From Pontibacter ruber (GTDB lineage Bacteria; Bacteroidota; Bacteroidia; Cytophagales; Hymenobacteraceae), in the NCBI RefSeq assembly GCF_023630205.1, contig NZ_JALPRR010000003.1, forward strand, positions 558,001-622,000: a DNA stretch of 64,000 nt, in the 5' to 3' direction. Positions within the stretch are counted from its first letter, which is position 1; every line of letters starts with the position of its first letter. Both the position numbers and the translations under genes were made by a program. Shown here piece by piece: positions 36,421 to 45,363 of the stretch. The notes under the pieces are model-generated. The model did not search any database, had not been told where the DNA came from, and saw only the letters and a list, made by a program, of their open reading frames with translations.

Positions 36421-37846
36421 GAAAAGAATAACAAAGTGGGTGGGGGCAGCTTTCGTTTCCTTATCCTTTACGGCATGTAGTGTGCCGGCTATGGTACAAA
36501 AATCAGCCAGCACGGCGGTACCTGCGAGTTACAACAACTCGCAGGATACCACCAACACTGCAAAAACCAGGTGGCAGGAGTATTTTACCGATCCTAACCT
36601 GAGCGCGCTGATCAACACGGCCCTGCAGAATAACCAGGAACTGAACATTACGTTGCAGGAAATCCAGATTGCCCAAAGTGAGGTAAGAGCCAGAAAAGGG
36701 GAGTATTTACCGTCTGTTGGCCTGAAAGCCGGCGCTGGCCTGGATAAGGTAGCCCGATTTACCAACATTGGCGCCATGGAAGCCAACACCAACATTGACA
36801 AGGATAAAGAAATGCCTGAGCCGTTACCGGATTTCCTGGTGGGAGCCTATGCCAAGTGGGAGGTAGATATCTGGCACAAACTGCGCAACGCGAAAAAAGC
36901 GGCCGTAATGCGGTACCTGTCTTCTGTTGAGGGTAAAAATTTCATGGTGACGAACCTGGTTGCCGAGGTCGCCAATTCTTATTACGAATTACTGGCGCTG
37001 GATAACCAGCTGGATATTGTAAAACAGAACATTGAGATACAGGCAAATGTACTGAACATCGTAAAGGCACAGAAAGAAGCTGCCAAAGTGAACGAACTGG
37101 CCGTGCGTCGGTTTGAAGCGCAGGTGCTAAGCACCAAAAGCCTGCAGTACAACATTCAGCAACGGATCACGGAAACGGAGAACAGGATCAACTTCCTGTT
37201 AGGTCGCTACCCGCAGCCTATTGCGAGGAGCTCCGAAGCTTTCAGTGAACTAAAGCCAGCAAGTGTACAAGCCGGCATTCCGGCGCAGCTGCTGGAGAAC
37301 CGACCGGATGTGAAGCAGGCGGAACTGGACCTGACGGCAGCCAAACTGGACGTGGAGGTGGCAAAAGCTAATTTCTATCCATCGTTAGGTATAACTGCCG
37401 GCATCGGTATTCAGGCGTTTGATCCATCGTATCTGCTGAAATCACCGGAATCGCTGCTTTATTCCATTGCCGGAGATCTGACTGCTCCGCTGATAAACAG
37501 GAATGCTATAAAAGCAACGTATTATGGTGCCAGTGCAAAGCAGTTGCAGGCGGTTTACAACTACGAACGCACGGTTTTAAATGCCTATATCGAGGTTGCA
37601 AATCAATTGTCGAACATCAGTAACCTGGAGAAAAGCTATGACCTGAAGGCGAAGCAGGTAGAGGCACTTACGCAGTCCATCAGTATCTCTAATGAACTGT
37701 TCAAATATGCCAGGGCCGACTATATGGAAGTGTTGCTGACCCAACGCGAGGCGCTGGAATCTAAGTTCGAGCTTATTGAAACCAAAATGCAGCAACTGAA
37801 TGCTCACGTGGCCATGTACCAGGCACTGGGCGGCGGCTGGAATTGA
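36413..37846 (+). CDS. Outer-membrane efflux channel (OprM/TolC-like)
   Basis: About 477 residues from ATG 36413, which overlaps the pump gene. An earlier in-frame Met (36365) would be inside the pump gene and is less likely. The signal peptide has lipobox-like T-A-C at about residue 22. Two OEP repeats are present: N-T-A-L-Q-N-N-Q-E-L-N-I-T-L-Q-E-I near the start and N-R-P-D-V-K-Q-A-E-L-D-L in the middle, the usual N-R-P-D-V signature. It completes the tripartite pump. Confidence 0.92.
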   Translation: MSKKRITKWVGAAFVSLSFTACSVPAMVQKSASTAVPASYNNSQDTTNTAKTRWQEYFTDPNLSALINTALQNNQELNITLQEIQIAQSEVRARKGEYLPSVGLKAGAGLDKVARFTNIGAMEANTNIDKDKEMPEPLPDFLVGAYAKWEVDIWHKLRNAKKAAVMRYLSSVEGKNFMVTNLVAEVANSYYELLALDNQLDIVKQNIEIQANVLNIVKAQKEAAKVNELAVRRFEAQVLSTKSLQYNIQQRITETENRINFLLGRYPQPIARSSEAFSELKPASVQAGIPAQLLENRPDVKQAELDLTAAKLDVEVAKANFYPSLGITAGIGIQAFDPSYLLKSPESLLYSIAGDLTAPLINRNAIKATYYGASAKQLQAVYNYERTVLNAYIEVANQLSNISNLEKSYDLKAKQVEALTQSISISNELFKYARADYMEVLLTQREALESKFELIETKMQQLNAHVAMYQALGGGWN

Positions 37847-37902
37847 GAGTTTGAAACGAGCGCACCAGTTCACTAAAAGATGACTGGTTTATACCTGTGA
37901 GA

Positions 37903-37940
37903 AAGAGCCATTTTGCCGGAGGCAGAACGGCTCTTTTTTT
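37903..37940 (+). terminator. Terminator of the RND operon
   Basis: AAGAGCC pairs with GGCTCTT around an imperfect inner stem, followed by a long T-run. Confidence 0.75.
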
Positions 37941-38104
37941 TCCTGTCCAACCCAGGTCAGGGTTGTTGTTCGTTTCAGTTAGTACAGGATCGTTTGTGTT
38001 TATGCAGATATAACTATACCCTGAAATCCACACTTGTGAGGCGCGCGTCATTTTGTAGGCTGGCACAGGATGTTTATTTTTAAACGAAATTATCCTTCAT
38101 CATA

Positions 38105-39757
38105 ATGTCTACAACAAAATCTAAACACCCTAAAGGGCTTTATTACCTTTTCTTTTCCGAGATGTGGGAGCGGTTTGGCTTCTACCTGATGCTGGCCATT
38201 TTCTTTCTGTACATGATCGACGCACAGAACGGCGGCCTTGGTATTTCTAAGGAAAGCGCTTCGGATATCTTCGGTACTTTTATCGCCTTTGTATACTTAA
38301 CACCGTTTGTAGGTGGGTTGCTTGCCGACCGTGTGTTGGGTTACAGACTTTCCATCTCCATTGGCGGTATACTGATGGCTATCGGTTACATCGGGCTTGC
38401 CTTGCCGGGCGAGCTGGCAATGGTGCTTTCGCTTGGCCTGATCATTATCGGTAACGGTTTCTTCAAGCCGAATATTTCAACTCTTTTGGGTGGCTTATAC
38501 TCTGCACCCGAATACCAGGACCGTAAAGATGTCGGCTATAACATCTTCTACATGGGTATTAACCTGGGGGCTTTTATAGCTCCTTTTGTGGCTTCTTACC
38601 TGCGTAACAACTATGGCTGGGGCTATGCCTTTGCTGCTGCCGGTGTGGGCATGCTGCTGGGCGTACTCATTTTCTGGCTGGGCAACAAGCATTATAAAGA
38701 TGCGGATGTTCGCAAGCCTGCTGCAGCCAACGATATGTCGCTTACCCGTATTTTCAGCATTGTGATTTTGCCGGCAGTAGTTGCCGGTGTGCTGGGCTGG
38801 GTACTTATACCTGGCGATGTTTTCGGCTCCAACTCCACAGACGCTTTTATTTTCGGGGCCATTCCGATCATGGTGTTTTACGGTTCCTTGTGGGCACGTG
38901 CCTCTTCCGAAGATAAACGCCCTATTGCCGCACTGCTTTCTATCTTTGCGGTGGTGATCGTTTTCTGGGCCATCTTCAAGCAGAACGGTACGGCCCTTAC
39001 TACCTGGGCGGAATATTACACCGACCGTGAAATGGCAGAAGGACTAACAGGTCCTGCCGGCGCGATCGGTATGGTGCAGGAAGTGGACCAAAGCCTGGGA
39101 ACGGTTCCGGATTATGATGAGAATTTCCGGGCGCGCACCGACGCAGACGGTAAAGTAGTGACCAAGGAAGGCGTAGCGCCATACTTTAACAACCTGCCGA
39201 AGGAGAACTGGCCGCAGGAAGGCCAATCCCTGAAACTGATCTCGACGGAGCTTTTCCAGTCTATCAATCCATTGTTTGTGATCCTGCTAACGCCGCTGGT
39301 AGTATGGTTCTTCGGGTTCCTGCGCAGCCGTGGCAAAGAGCCGTCTACCCCAGCCAAGATCATGTTGGGACTGCTGATCACGGCCATGAGCACACTGGTG
39401 ATGGTGGGGGCTGTGTTTGCCGGTATGAACGGGGCTGAAAAGAGCTCTGCCATGTGGCTGGTTGGCTCGTATGCCGTGATCACGATAGGAGAGCTGTTCC
39501 TGAGCCCGATGGGACTTTCGCTGGTGTCCAAGCTGAGCCCGCCCCGCCTGACGGCCCTGATGATGGGAGGCTGGTTCCTGGCTACTTCCATTGGCAACAA
39601 GCTATCCGGTGTGTTGGCAAGTATGTGGGATAAGTATGATCACAAGGCCTGGTTCTTCGTGGTAAACTGTATCGGGTCATTGCTGGCTGCCTTTGCTATT
39701 TTCATGATGCTCAAGTGGCTCCGCCAGATCGTGCTGGCACACACCGGGAAAAAATAA
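38105..39757 (+). CDS. POT-family proton-dependent oligopeptide transporter
   Basis: 550 residues, about 14 membrane helices. The diagnostic E-M-W-E-R-F-G-F-Y motif (ExxERF) is at about residues 19-27, F-F-K-P-N-I-S-T-L-L-G (PTR2 signature) near 120, and N-I-F-Y-M-G-I-N-L-G-A-F near 150. It takes up di- and tripeptides with protons. A hydrophilic loop (about 310-370) separates the two halves. It has its own terminator at 39782-39818. Confidence 0.93.
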   Translation: MSTTKSKHPKGLYYLFFSEMWERFGFYLMLAIFFLYMIDAQNGGLGISKESASDIFGTFIAFVYLTPFVGGLLADRVLGYRLSISIGGILMAIGYIGLALPGELAMVLSLGLIIIGNGFFKPNISTLLGGLYSAPEYQDRKDVGYNIFYMGINLGAFIAPFVASYLRNNYGWGYAFAAAGVGMLLGVLIFWLGNKHYKDADVRKPAAANDMSLTRIFSIVILPAVVAGVLGWVLIPGDVFGSNSTDAFIFGAIPIMVFYGSLWARASSEDKRPIAALLSIFAVVIVFWAIFKQNGTALTTWAEYYTDREMAEGLTGPAGAIGMVQEVDQSLGTVPDYDENFRARTDADGKVVTKEGVAPYFNNLPKENWPQEGQSLKLISTELFQSINPLFVILLTPLVVWFFGFLRSRGKEPSTPAKIMLGLLITAMSTLVMVGAVFAGMNGAEKSSAMWLVGSYAVITIGELFLSPMGLSLVSKLSPPRLTALMMGGWFLATSIGNKLSGVLASMWDKYDHKAWFFVVNCIGSLLAAFAIFMMLKWLRQIVLAHTGKK

Positions 39758-39781
39758 ATTTATACTTTGGTCAGACTTCAG

Positions 39782-39818
39782 AATCTGCCTGGGCCTTCGC
39801 CTGGGCAGATTTTTTTAT
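39782..39818 (+). terminator. Terminator of the peptide transporter gene
   Basis: AATCTGCC pairs with GGCAGATT, with a CTTCG-containing loop and a following T-run. Confidence 0.8.
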
Positions 39819-39903
39819 TTAAGCAGTTTACGCAAATTATGCTTGATACCTGTTCCTGCTTAAGGTCGTGAGTCGGGCAAAACCATAAAGCTCAAACTAA
39901 CAC

Positions 39904-39939
39904 AAAAGGCCGCTCCATTTTATGTGGAGCGGCCTTTTT
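39904..39939. terminator. Hairpin, bidirectional terminator
   Basis: AAAAGGCCGCTCCA pairs over 14 bp with TGGAGCGGCCTTTT. It lies between the transporter gene and the convergent DUF5694-like gene. Confidence 0.8.
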
Positions 39940-40065
39940 GTTGATCCGAAGCAGGAGAGGAGCCGTGCAGATCCTTCCAAACGGTATAAATATTTACAAT
40001 CTACATCTTCTTGTTCTGCAGCAAGCTATCAACCGTCCTGTTTCAACTTCCAGCTATAATTTACC

Positions 40066-40932
40066 CTATTTCAGTATTTTATGGGCAGGTACCAACTGGT
40101 GGGTAGGAGAGCTCTCTACGGCCTCCTGCAGCAGGGCCACGTGGGCAGCACCGTAGATCACCAGTATTCGGTCATCAGGGCTTTCGGTGATGCGCTGGAT
40201 GTTGCGGAAAATACGCAGGTTGCGGTTGAACCAGGTGGCGCTGTACCAGTCTACGCCGGTGTAGTCGTAGGGCTTTTCTTCGTACTGGAAAGCCTCCCGG
40301 AAATAGTTTGCGTGTTTGCGGCGGATGGTTTCCGGATGGTTATACTTCTGAATTACTTTGTAAAGCGAGCCATCATGGCTGTTTAGCTCCTTGTCTATCT
40401 CGGCACGCTCCAGAGTTTTAGCGCGCATGTAGGTCCAGAACTTTTCCATGCGCTCCTTCTTGTCTTCGCGCAGTTCGAACTGTGTAGTGCCGGGCTTTTG
40501 GTACGTATCCAGGTCGCCCATCGTGTTGATGCAGTACAAGCGCTGGTGCCCCAGTTGTTTTGCCAATTCAAACCCGATCAGGTATACTTCATCCACGGCC
40601 AGTTGGTAGCGGCCGTCCAGGTAGGCCTGGTAGAGCGAGTCCAGTTCCGCCTGCTTTTCGGGCATGACTTCTACGGCAATTTTAGTAGGCTTGAACTTAG
40701 CCAGCCGCTGGTTGATTTTCTCCAGGTCCTTCTGTGCTTCCGGGCTCATCACATCCAGCTGGTCTTTTTTCTCGGTTACCACAATGTCTTTGTTGCGATA
40801 CGAGAAATGGAAGGTGCCTAGCAGCATCACCTTGGCACGATCGTCTTTATGGCCCGACTTAGCAACCTGTGCCTGTACAGGAGAAAAAAAACTGCCCGTA
40901 ACCAGGGCCGCCGCGAGGAAAAGCTTTTTCAT
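40066..40932 (-). CDS. DUF5694-like (TraB/ChaN-like) secreted protein
   Basis: 288 residues with signal peptide to about residue 22 (V-Q-A-Q). The core has the G-T-F-H-F motif at the start and G-A-A-H-V near the end, the paired His motifs seen in TraB/ChaN-type and DUF5694 proteins, where they may form a metal or haem-like site. No reaction is established. The start is 168 bp from a copy of the direct-repeat AraC operator at 41100-41128. Confidence 0.7.
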   Translation of the reverse strand: MKKLFLAAALVTGSFFSPVQAQVAKSGHKDDRAKVMLLGTFHFSYRNKDIVVTEKKDQLDVMSPEAQKDLEKINQRLAKFKPTKIAVEVMPEKQAELDSLYQAYLDGRYQLAVDEVYLIGFELAKQLGHQRLYCINTMGDLDTYQKPGTTQFELREDKKERMEKFWTYMRAKTLERAEIDKELNSHDGSLYKVIQKYNHPETIRRKHANYFREAFQYEEKPYDYTGVDWYSATWFNRNLRIFRNIQRITESPDDRILVIYGAAHVALLQEAVESSPTHQLVPAHKILK

Positions 40933-41276
40933 GGTTTTAATTTTGGTATTGATTTTTGGGTAAGATGAATGTCTGAGCTTTCAGGTTGCATAGGTAGCTG
41001 AATAAGGCAGCACGCCTTTTATACTTGCCTGATCTTCATGCTGAAAAATTTTGCTCAGGATTACACTGCAAAGTTCCCTGGTTATCGCCTCCGGCTCAAT
41101 AGACAAAGTGGTTCTTGTCTTGCACATTTATGCAGACCGGTACAAAGGCTTTCAAAATAATTGGGTTTCCATCCTGTTTATACTTTCAAGGATAATACTG
41201 CTGGTAGGAATCAGGGCATGCTGCAGTTCTTCAAGTAAATGTGGCCGTTCGTCAAAATTTATACTTCTGCAAGTTT
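40933..41276. other. Spacer with octamers and an AraC-type site
   Basis: 344 bp without a gene. It carries three TTATACTT octamers (about 41020, 41181 and 41262) and the weakest of four copies of the 21-bp-spaced direct repeat (41100-41128). Confidence 0.55.
41100..41128 (-). promoter_or_regulatory. Direct-repeat operator, copy 3 (degenerate)
   Basis: Read on the minus strand it is AATGTGCA-N13-TTTGTCTA. The first half-site has two mismatches to TTTGTSCA. Spacing is 21 bp, as in the other copies. It is upstream of the DUF5694-like gene, at a distance greater than usual. Confidence 0.5.
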
Positions 41277-41969
41277 TCAGGAGAGTGCCATCTCTACCGC
41301 ATTTGTTGCATGTATTGCTGTTGTATCAAACAATACTACATCCGTATCCTGAGCTCTGACAAGGAGCGGTATCTCGGTGCAACCCAGGATTACGCCTTCA
41401 GCGCCGTTTGCAACCAGGTCATCGATGATGTGCAGGAACTCTTTTCGGGAGCTGTCGGTGAACCTGCCCTTTATCAGTTCCTCGTAGATGATGGTATGCA
41501 CCCGTTCCCGCGCCGGCTGGTCGGGTATAAAAGCCTCAATCTGGTGCTTCTCCTGCAACCGCTTCCTCAGGAAATCCTCTTCCATGGTAAACTTTGTGCC
41601 CAGCAGGCCCACTTTCTTAAAGCCATACTTTTTGATTTCGGCTGCCGTAGCGTCGGCAATGTGCAGGAAAGGAATGCGGGTATTTTCCTCGATAGTGTCC
41701 GCCAGTTTGTGCATGGTGTTCGTGCAGAGTACGATGAAGTCAGCTCCACCTTTTTCCAGTCGTTGTGCGGCGTCTACCATTATTTCGCCAAGTGTTTGCC
41801 AGTCGCCCTGGTGCTGCAGGCGAACAATTTCATCAAATTCTGCGGAGTACATCAGGGAGCGGGAGGAGTGGTGACCACCTAGTTTTTCCTTCACTATAGT
41901 GTTGATGAGCTGGTAGTATACCACAGAGCTTTCCCAGGACATGCCACCGATCAGGCCAATCGTTTTCAT
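41277..41969 (-). CDS. Aspartate/glutamate racemase-family protein
   Basis: 230 residues, a cytoplasmic Asp/Glu racemase or related amino-acid racemase (YgeA/RacX type). The N-terminal motif is I-G-L-I-G-G-M-S-W-E-S. Catalytic cysteines are in L-C-T-N-T-M-H-K and G-C-T-E-I-P, so both of the acid-base pair are kept. The C-terminus ends L-F-D-T-T-A-I-H-A. D-amino acids are used in peptidoglycan remodelling; the exact substrate is unclear. The next small gene lies only 16 bp upstream on the same strand and may be co-transcribed. Confidence 0.88.
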   Translation of the reverse strand: MKTIGLIGGMSWESSVVYYQLINTIVKEKLGGHHSSRSLMYSAEFDEIVRLQHQGDWQTLGEIMVDAAQRLEKGGADFIVLCTNTMHKLADTIEENTRIPFLHIADATAAEIKKYGFKKVGLLGTKFTMEEDFLRKRLQEKHQIEAFIPDQPARERVHTIIYEELIKGRFTDSSRKEFLHIIDDLVANGAEGVILGCTEIPLLVRAQDTDVVLFDTTAIHATNAVEMALS

Positions 41970-41985
41970 TTTGCAGATGTATATG

Positions 41986-42174
41986 TTATAATATGCTACT
42001 TCTTTTTAGACAATGTGTAGTTGCCACTGTTCTGTCCTGCGACAGTGTGTAAGGCTCGTTCCATTCAAGCGTCCAGTTGTCGGTTACACGGATGGTAGGA
42101 TAAACGGTGCCTTTATCTTCTCCTGTCGTTGCCAGTTGCAGCAGCAGGATGAACAATAAATAAATCTTTTTCAT
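41986..42174 (-). CDS. Small secreted protein, possibly frameshifted
   Basis: 62 residues with a short signal-like N-terminus (K-K-I-Y-L-L-F-I-L-L-L-Q-L-A). The end reads T-L-S-Q-D-R-T-V-A-T-T-H-C-L. In an adjacent frame the same stretch reads N-S-G-N-Y-T-L-S-K-K-K then stop, which looks more natural, so a one-base frameshift is likely near 42045. Family not recognised. Confidence 0.4.
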   Translation of the reverse strand: MKKIYLLFILLLQLATTGEDKGTVYPTIRVTDNWTLEWNEPYTLSQDRTVATTHCLKRSSIL

Positions 42175-42342
42175 AGTAGGGATTTAAGTTCTTAGTGGCC
42201 GCAAGATAAAATTAGCTTTTATTAGTTGTACACTCGCCTGTAAATCATGTAAATCACTTTCCGAATTGTGTAACTACTCCGGCCACCCGACCTGCTTCTT
42301 TTGTGCCGTTCAATCTTATCACACAATTCACAAAATAAAACC

Positions 42343-42507
42343 ATGATAGACCTTCATTTTACCAGCGGCACCAGCTATGGCAGCGGCAACCTGCCTGCTG
42401 TAAAACCCATGCTCCGCACCATGAAAGCCATACTTTACGGCACTGCCACAACGGCTGTTAAACCAGCTAAAAAAGCCCGGCAGGCACAGCATAAGCCTCA
42501 GCGATAA
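42343..42507 (+). CDS. Possible small basic ORF
   Basis: 54 residues, rich in Lys/Arg at its C-terminus (K-K-A-R-Q-A-Q-H-K-P-Q-R). The start is the sequence AAATAAAACCATG, the same start context as several real genes here, and it lies directly before the fusion gene. No homology recognised. It may be a leader peptide or not expressed. Confidence 0.3.
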   Translation: MIDLHFTSGTSYGSGNLPAVKPMLRTMKAILYGTATTAVKPAKKARQAQHKPQR

Positions 42508-42523
42508 ATGCTTAAAGTATAAA

Positions 42524-43714
42524 GTGTCCTTTAAATTACTACTGGCTGTTATCGGTCTGCTGACCTTTAGCAGCCTGCACGCGCAACAACATAAAACCAT
42601 GAAAAAAGAAGAAACTACCGTACTGGTGCTGTTCCACTCCAAAGGCGGCACTACTTACAAACTGGCTACAGCCATTGCCCGGGGCGTAGAAAAACAGGAG
42701 GGCGTAAAAGCGGTGCTCAAACAGGTGCCGCCCATCAACGCACCCGAGAACCTGGAAAGCAAAGCCTTTGCGTCGGTACCTTACGCTACACCTGAAGAAC
42801 TGGCGCAATACGATGGCATTGCTTTTGGTTCGCCCATTCATTTCGGGGGCACCACAGCCGACATGCGCCTGTTCCTGGAGGGTACGCTGAATCTCTGGTC
42901 GGAGCACTGGCTGGAGGGTGAGCCGGCTACGGTGTTTATGGCAGCAGGAGGCGGCGCGGCCCGTGAGACAGCCATACTTTCGGTTTGGCATACTTTGGCG
43001 GTGCACGGCATGGTGCTGGTACCTACGGGCATGAGAGGAACTGCCGAGATGGACAAAAGTATAACACAGGGAAATACCGTATTTGGTACCACAACGCTGG
43101 CTGCTATGCCAGGCTCTGAAAGGCCTTCTGAAAGCGAGTTATACTTAGCCGAACTGCAGGGTGAGGCATTAGCCAAAGTTGCCAAAGCGCTCGCGCCTTT
43201 ACGCCATAAAGCGCCGACGCCAACGCCACCCGCCAAAGCACCGGAGGAAAGTATAAACCCGGTAGAGCAACGCCTGCAGGAGCTGGGTGTGCAGCTGCCG
43301 GTACTGCCCGAGCCGGTAGGAAATTACGTGCCGTTTACCCGCTCCGGAAACCTGGTGTTCATTAACCAGGTGGCGCTGAAGGAGGGCAAGGTGCTGCACC
43401 CCGGCGTGATCGGGCAAGACCTGACCACTGAACAAGCCAAAGAAGCCACCCGCCAGACCATGCTGAATGTACTGGCCGTACTTAAAAGCGCCACTAACAA
43501 CGACCTGAGCCGGGTAAAACAGGTGGTGCAGCTAACAGGCTACTTAAACACCCCAATCGGCTATACCCGCCATGCCGAACTGATGAATGTAGCCTCTGAC
43601 CTGGCTGTAGCCGTTTTCGGGGAGAAGGGGAAACACGCCCGCGCCGCTCTCGGCGCTTCGTCTATACCGGTAAATTCTCCGGTGGAGATTCAGGCAGTGT
43701 TTGAGGTGGAGTAG
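42524..43714 (+). CDS. Flavodoxin/WrbA-like domain fused to a RidA-like domain
   Basis: 396 residues. Residues 32-225 are a flavodoxin-like FMN reductase fold of the WrbA type: V-L-V-L-F-H-S-K-G-G-T-T-Y near the start, then G-I-A-F-G-S-P-I-H-F-G-G-T and A-A-G-G-G. A Pro/Thr linker (about 228-242) joins it to a RidA/YjgF-like domain (about 255-396), which ends G-K-H-A-R-A-A-L-G-A-S-S-I-P-V-N-S-P-V-E-I, the conserved Arg and EI-type ending. The frame starts at GTG 42524 with a signal peptide-like M-S-F-K-L-L-L-A-V-I, cleaved near H-A-Q-Q. An internal ATG at 42599 has the usual start context and would give a cytoplasmic form. A flavodoxin-RidA fusion is unusual. Confidence 0.75.
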   Translation: MSFKLLLAVIGLLTFSSLHAQQHKTMKKEETTVLVLFHSKGGTTYKLATAIARGVEKQEGVKAVLKQVPPINAPENLESKAFASVPYATPEELAQYDGIAFGSPIHFGGTTADMRLFLEGTLNLWSEHWLEGEPATVFMAAGGGAARETAILSVWHTLAVHGMVLVPTGMRGTAEMDKSITQGNTVFGTTTLAAMPGSERPSESELYLAELQGEALAKVAKALAPLRHKAPTPTPPAKAPEESINPVEQRLQELGVQLPVLPEPVGNYVPFTRSGNLVFINQVALKEGKVLHPGVIGQDLTTEQAKEATRQTMLNVLAVLKSATNNDLSRVKQVVQLTGYLNTPIGYTRHAELMNVASDLAVAVFGEKGKHARAALGASSIPVNSPVEIQAVFEVE

Positions 43715-43735
43715 GGTATAGCTGGGGAGGAAATG

Positions 43736-43774
43736 AAACCGCCACGCAGATTTTGGGCTGCGTGGCGGTTTTAC
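43736..43774 (+). terminator. Terminator of the flavodoxin-RidA gene
   Basis: AAACCGCCACGCAG pairs with CTGCGTGGCGGTTT over 14 bp, with an 8-nt loop and a T-run. It also marks the boundary to the AT-rich module. Confidence 0.85.
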
Positions 43775-43839
43775 TTTAATTTCAATATCCTAAAAAGGTG
43801 AGGCTTATATTAATTTTTGTTTAGTCAGTGAAATAGATG

Positions 43840-44331
43840 CTAATTGGTCATAGCAAGATTACTTTTTAAACTATTAAATTCTATAGAAAGCTTTTCTAAA
43901 TCTAAAAATGAGTACTGAAGATTAGATTTTATAGGATAACTAGAGTAAACGAGCGAAATAAATTTAGTCCAGCTTAAATGAGATGTTTTTTTAATTATTA
44001 AATCAGCAGTTTTCTTCACTTCTGGCTGTAATTGAATATCATCTACATTCCTATTTAGAAGTTGGAATTTATCTGTTACTCCGCCATAAGGGTTTTGGCG
44101 AGTTTTGATCTCAAACAAATCTGGATTTTCCTTCATTAAATTGATGACATCATCAACATAAGGGCCGTAATGATTATAAACCCAATTAATGTTAGTCACC
44201 TGTTTTCCATAATCAATGGCATACTTCCAATCAATTAGATAAATAAGCTTTACTAATCTGGGTTTTGATAACTCTTCTGGTTTGGGATACTCAAGAAGAA
44301 CATATTTAATTAATTCCAATAAAGTATTCAT
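43840..44331 (-). CDS. Panacea (SocA-like) domain protein, putative antitoxin
   Basis: 163 residues. The N-terminal half has the Panacea/DUF4065 pattern: K-L-I-Y-L-I-D-W-K-Y, then V-Y-N-H-Y-G-P-Y-V-D-D-V with the typical YGP(Y/F). Panacea proteins are chaperone-like antitoxins that neutralise many unrelated toxins in PanAT-type modules. The gene overlaps the upstream membrane-protein gene by ATGA (44328-44331), so the two are translationally coupled. Base composition is markedly AT-rich compared with the flanks, suggesting transfer. Antitoxin function is inferred from the domain and the pairing; it is not shown by sequence. Confidence 0.8.
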   Translation of the reverse strand: MNTLLELIKYVLLEYPKPEELSKPRLVKLIYLIDWKYAIDYGKQVTNINWVYNHYGPYVDDVINLMKENPDLFEIKTRQNPYGGVTDKFQLLNRNVDDIQLQPEVKKTADLIIKKTSHLSWTKFISLVYSSYPIKSNLQYSFLDLEKLSIEFNSLKSNLAMTN

Positions 44332-45158
44332 ATGTCAAGCTCTTTATTGTTAAGGAGTTTTACCCCGTTATTCTTCTCAATAAACATTACTAATGGTTGC
44401 TTCACTCCTGCAAGACTTTCAATAATATTGTCTTTTAAAAAAGCCTTTTCTCTTTCACTCTCAAACACTAGAACAGCCTTTGGATTATTATCAAAACCAT
44501 TAATTCTATAAACAAAAAAAGTTCTAGATCTCATATTTAAATAATTGTGAGTATTTCGATCTATAGGACTAATTCTGTTCACTCTGTTATAATAAGTATC
44601 ACCATTTTTAAGAGTTGGATCAGGTAGATCATCAACAAAATATTCACCTTCGGCCCATCCTTTACCAATAAAGCCTTCCTTAATTGGATATTTCGGGCGA
44701 CCCTTTTCCATAAGGTTTGGATTTATAGATGAGCGGCCAATTAAAACAAAGTGATTCTCATATACTTTATAGACGCTTATACGCTCTTGATGAGTAAAAT
44801 CTAGATTTTTAACTAAAAGTTTTAGGTAAGAATTAAAGAGCTCATTTGTCTCGTTAACTATCTCTGACAAAGTAGTTTCCAAATCTGATATCTTTTCTCC
44901 TTTCTCTTGTACATCTTTTTCCAGTGCTGAGATATTCTTGGCATGAGAGATTGATATAATACCAAAGATGAAAGCAATAATAATGACTATATAGTAAAAT
45001 ATTCTACCTATTTGGAATTTCTCGCTCCCAAAGAGATTATAAGTCCATTCATTAACGTTTGAAATATCAATAATGGTTAGTACTAGAACTGCTGCACCTG
45101 AGATGTATCCAGATTTGTCAAATAGCCAATCAATTACCGCATGTAATATTTTTCTCAT
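44328..45158 (-). CDS. Membrane protein with coiled coil and GAF-like domain, putative toxin/effector
   Basis: 276 residues. Two membrane helices (about 15-32 and 49-71) precede a coiled coil (about 75-112; S-A-L-E-K-D-V-Q-E-K and S-D-L-E-T-T-L-S-E-I). Residues about 120-265 look like a GAF-type sensor: V-Y-K-V-Y-E-N-H-F-V-L-I-G, I-K-E-G-F-I-G-K-G-W, F-V-Y-R-I-N-G and A-V-L-V-F-E-S-E-R-E. No enzymatic toxin motif is visible. It is AT-rich, like its partner. It is first in the operon, ahead of the Panacea gene, and may be a membrane-acting toxin whose GAF domain senses a nucleotide or ligand. That function is inference. Confidence 0.65.
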   Translation of the reverse strand: MRKILHAVIDWLFDKSGYISGAAVLVLTIIDISNVNEWTYNLFGSEKFQIGRIFYYIVIIIAFIFGIISISHAKNISALEKDVQEKGEKISDLETTLSEIVNETNELFNSYLKLLVKNLDFTHQERISVYKVYENHFVLIGRSSINPNLMEKGRPKYPIKEGFIGKGWAEGEYFVDDLPDPTLKNGDTYYNRVNRISPIDRNTHNYLNMRSRTFFVYRINGFDNNPKAVLVFESEREKAFLKDNIIESLAGVKQPLVMFIEKNNGVKLLNNKELDI

Positions 45159-45363
45159 TTGTACTTTGATAAGTATAGTTCTATAGCTAGATTTTGCTAA
45201 ATCTGTGTTTAATATACAAATAAAACTATATTAATTATTGTTAGCTAATTCAAGAGCCTACAAAATCCTACAACAAACACCCAAAATTCTGTAACACCTC
45301 CGCCCACTCCTCACACTACCTTTGTCATGTTCAAGATCAGTAACACTATAAGAAAAATAGAAC
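45159..45363. other. Divergent promoter region of the Panacea module and the HMA gene
   Basis: 205 bp. TACCTTTG at about 45315 fits the -7 consensus TAnnTTTG for the rightward chaperone gene. The leftward side is AT-rich with no identifiable motif. Confidence 0.45.
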
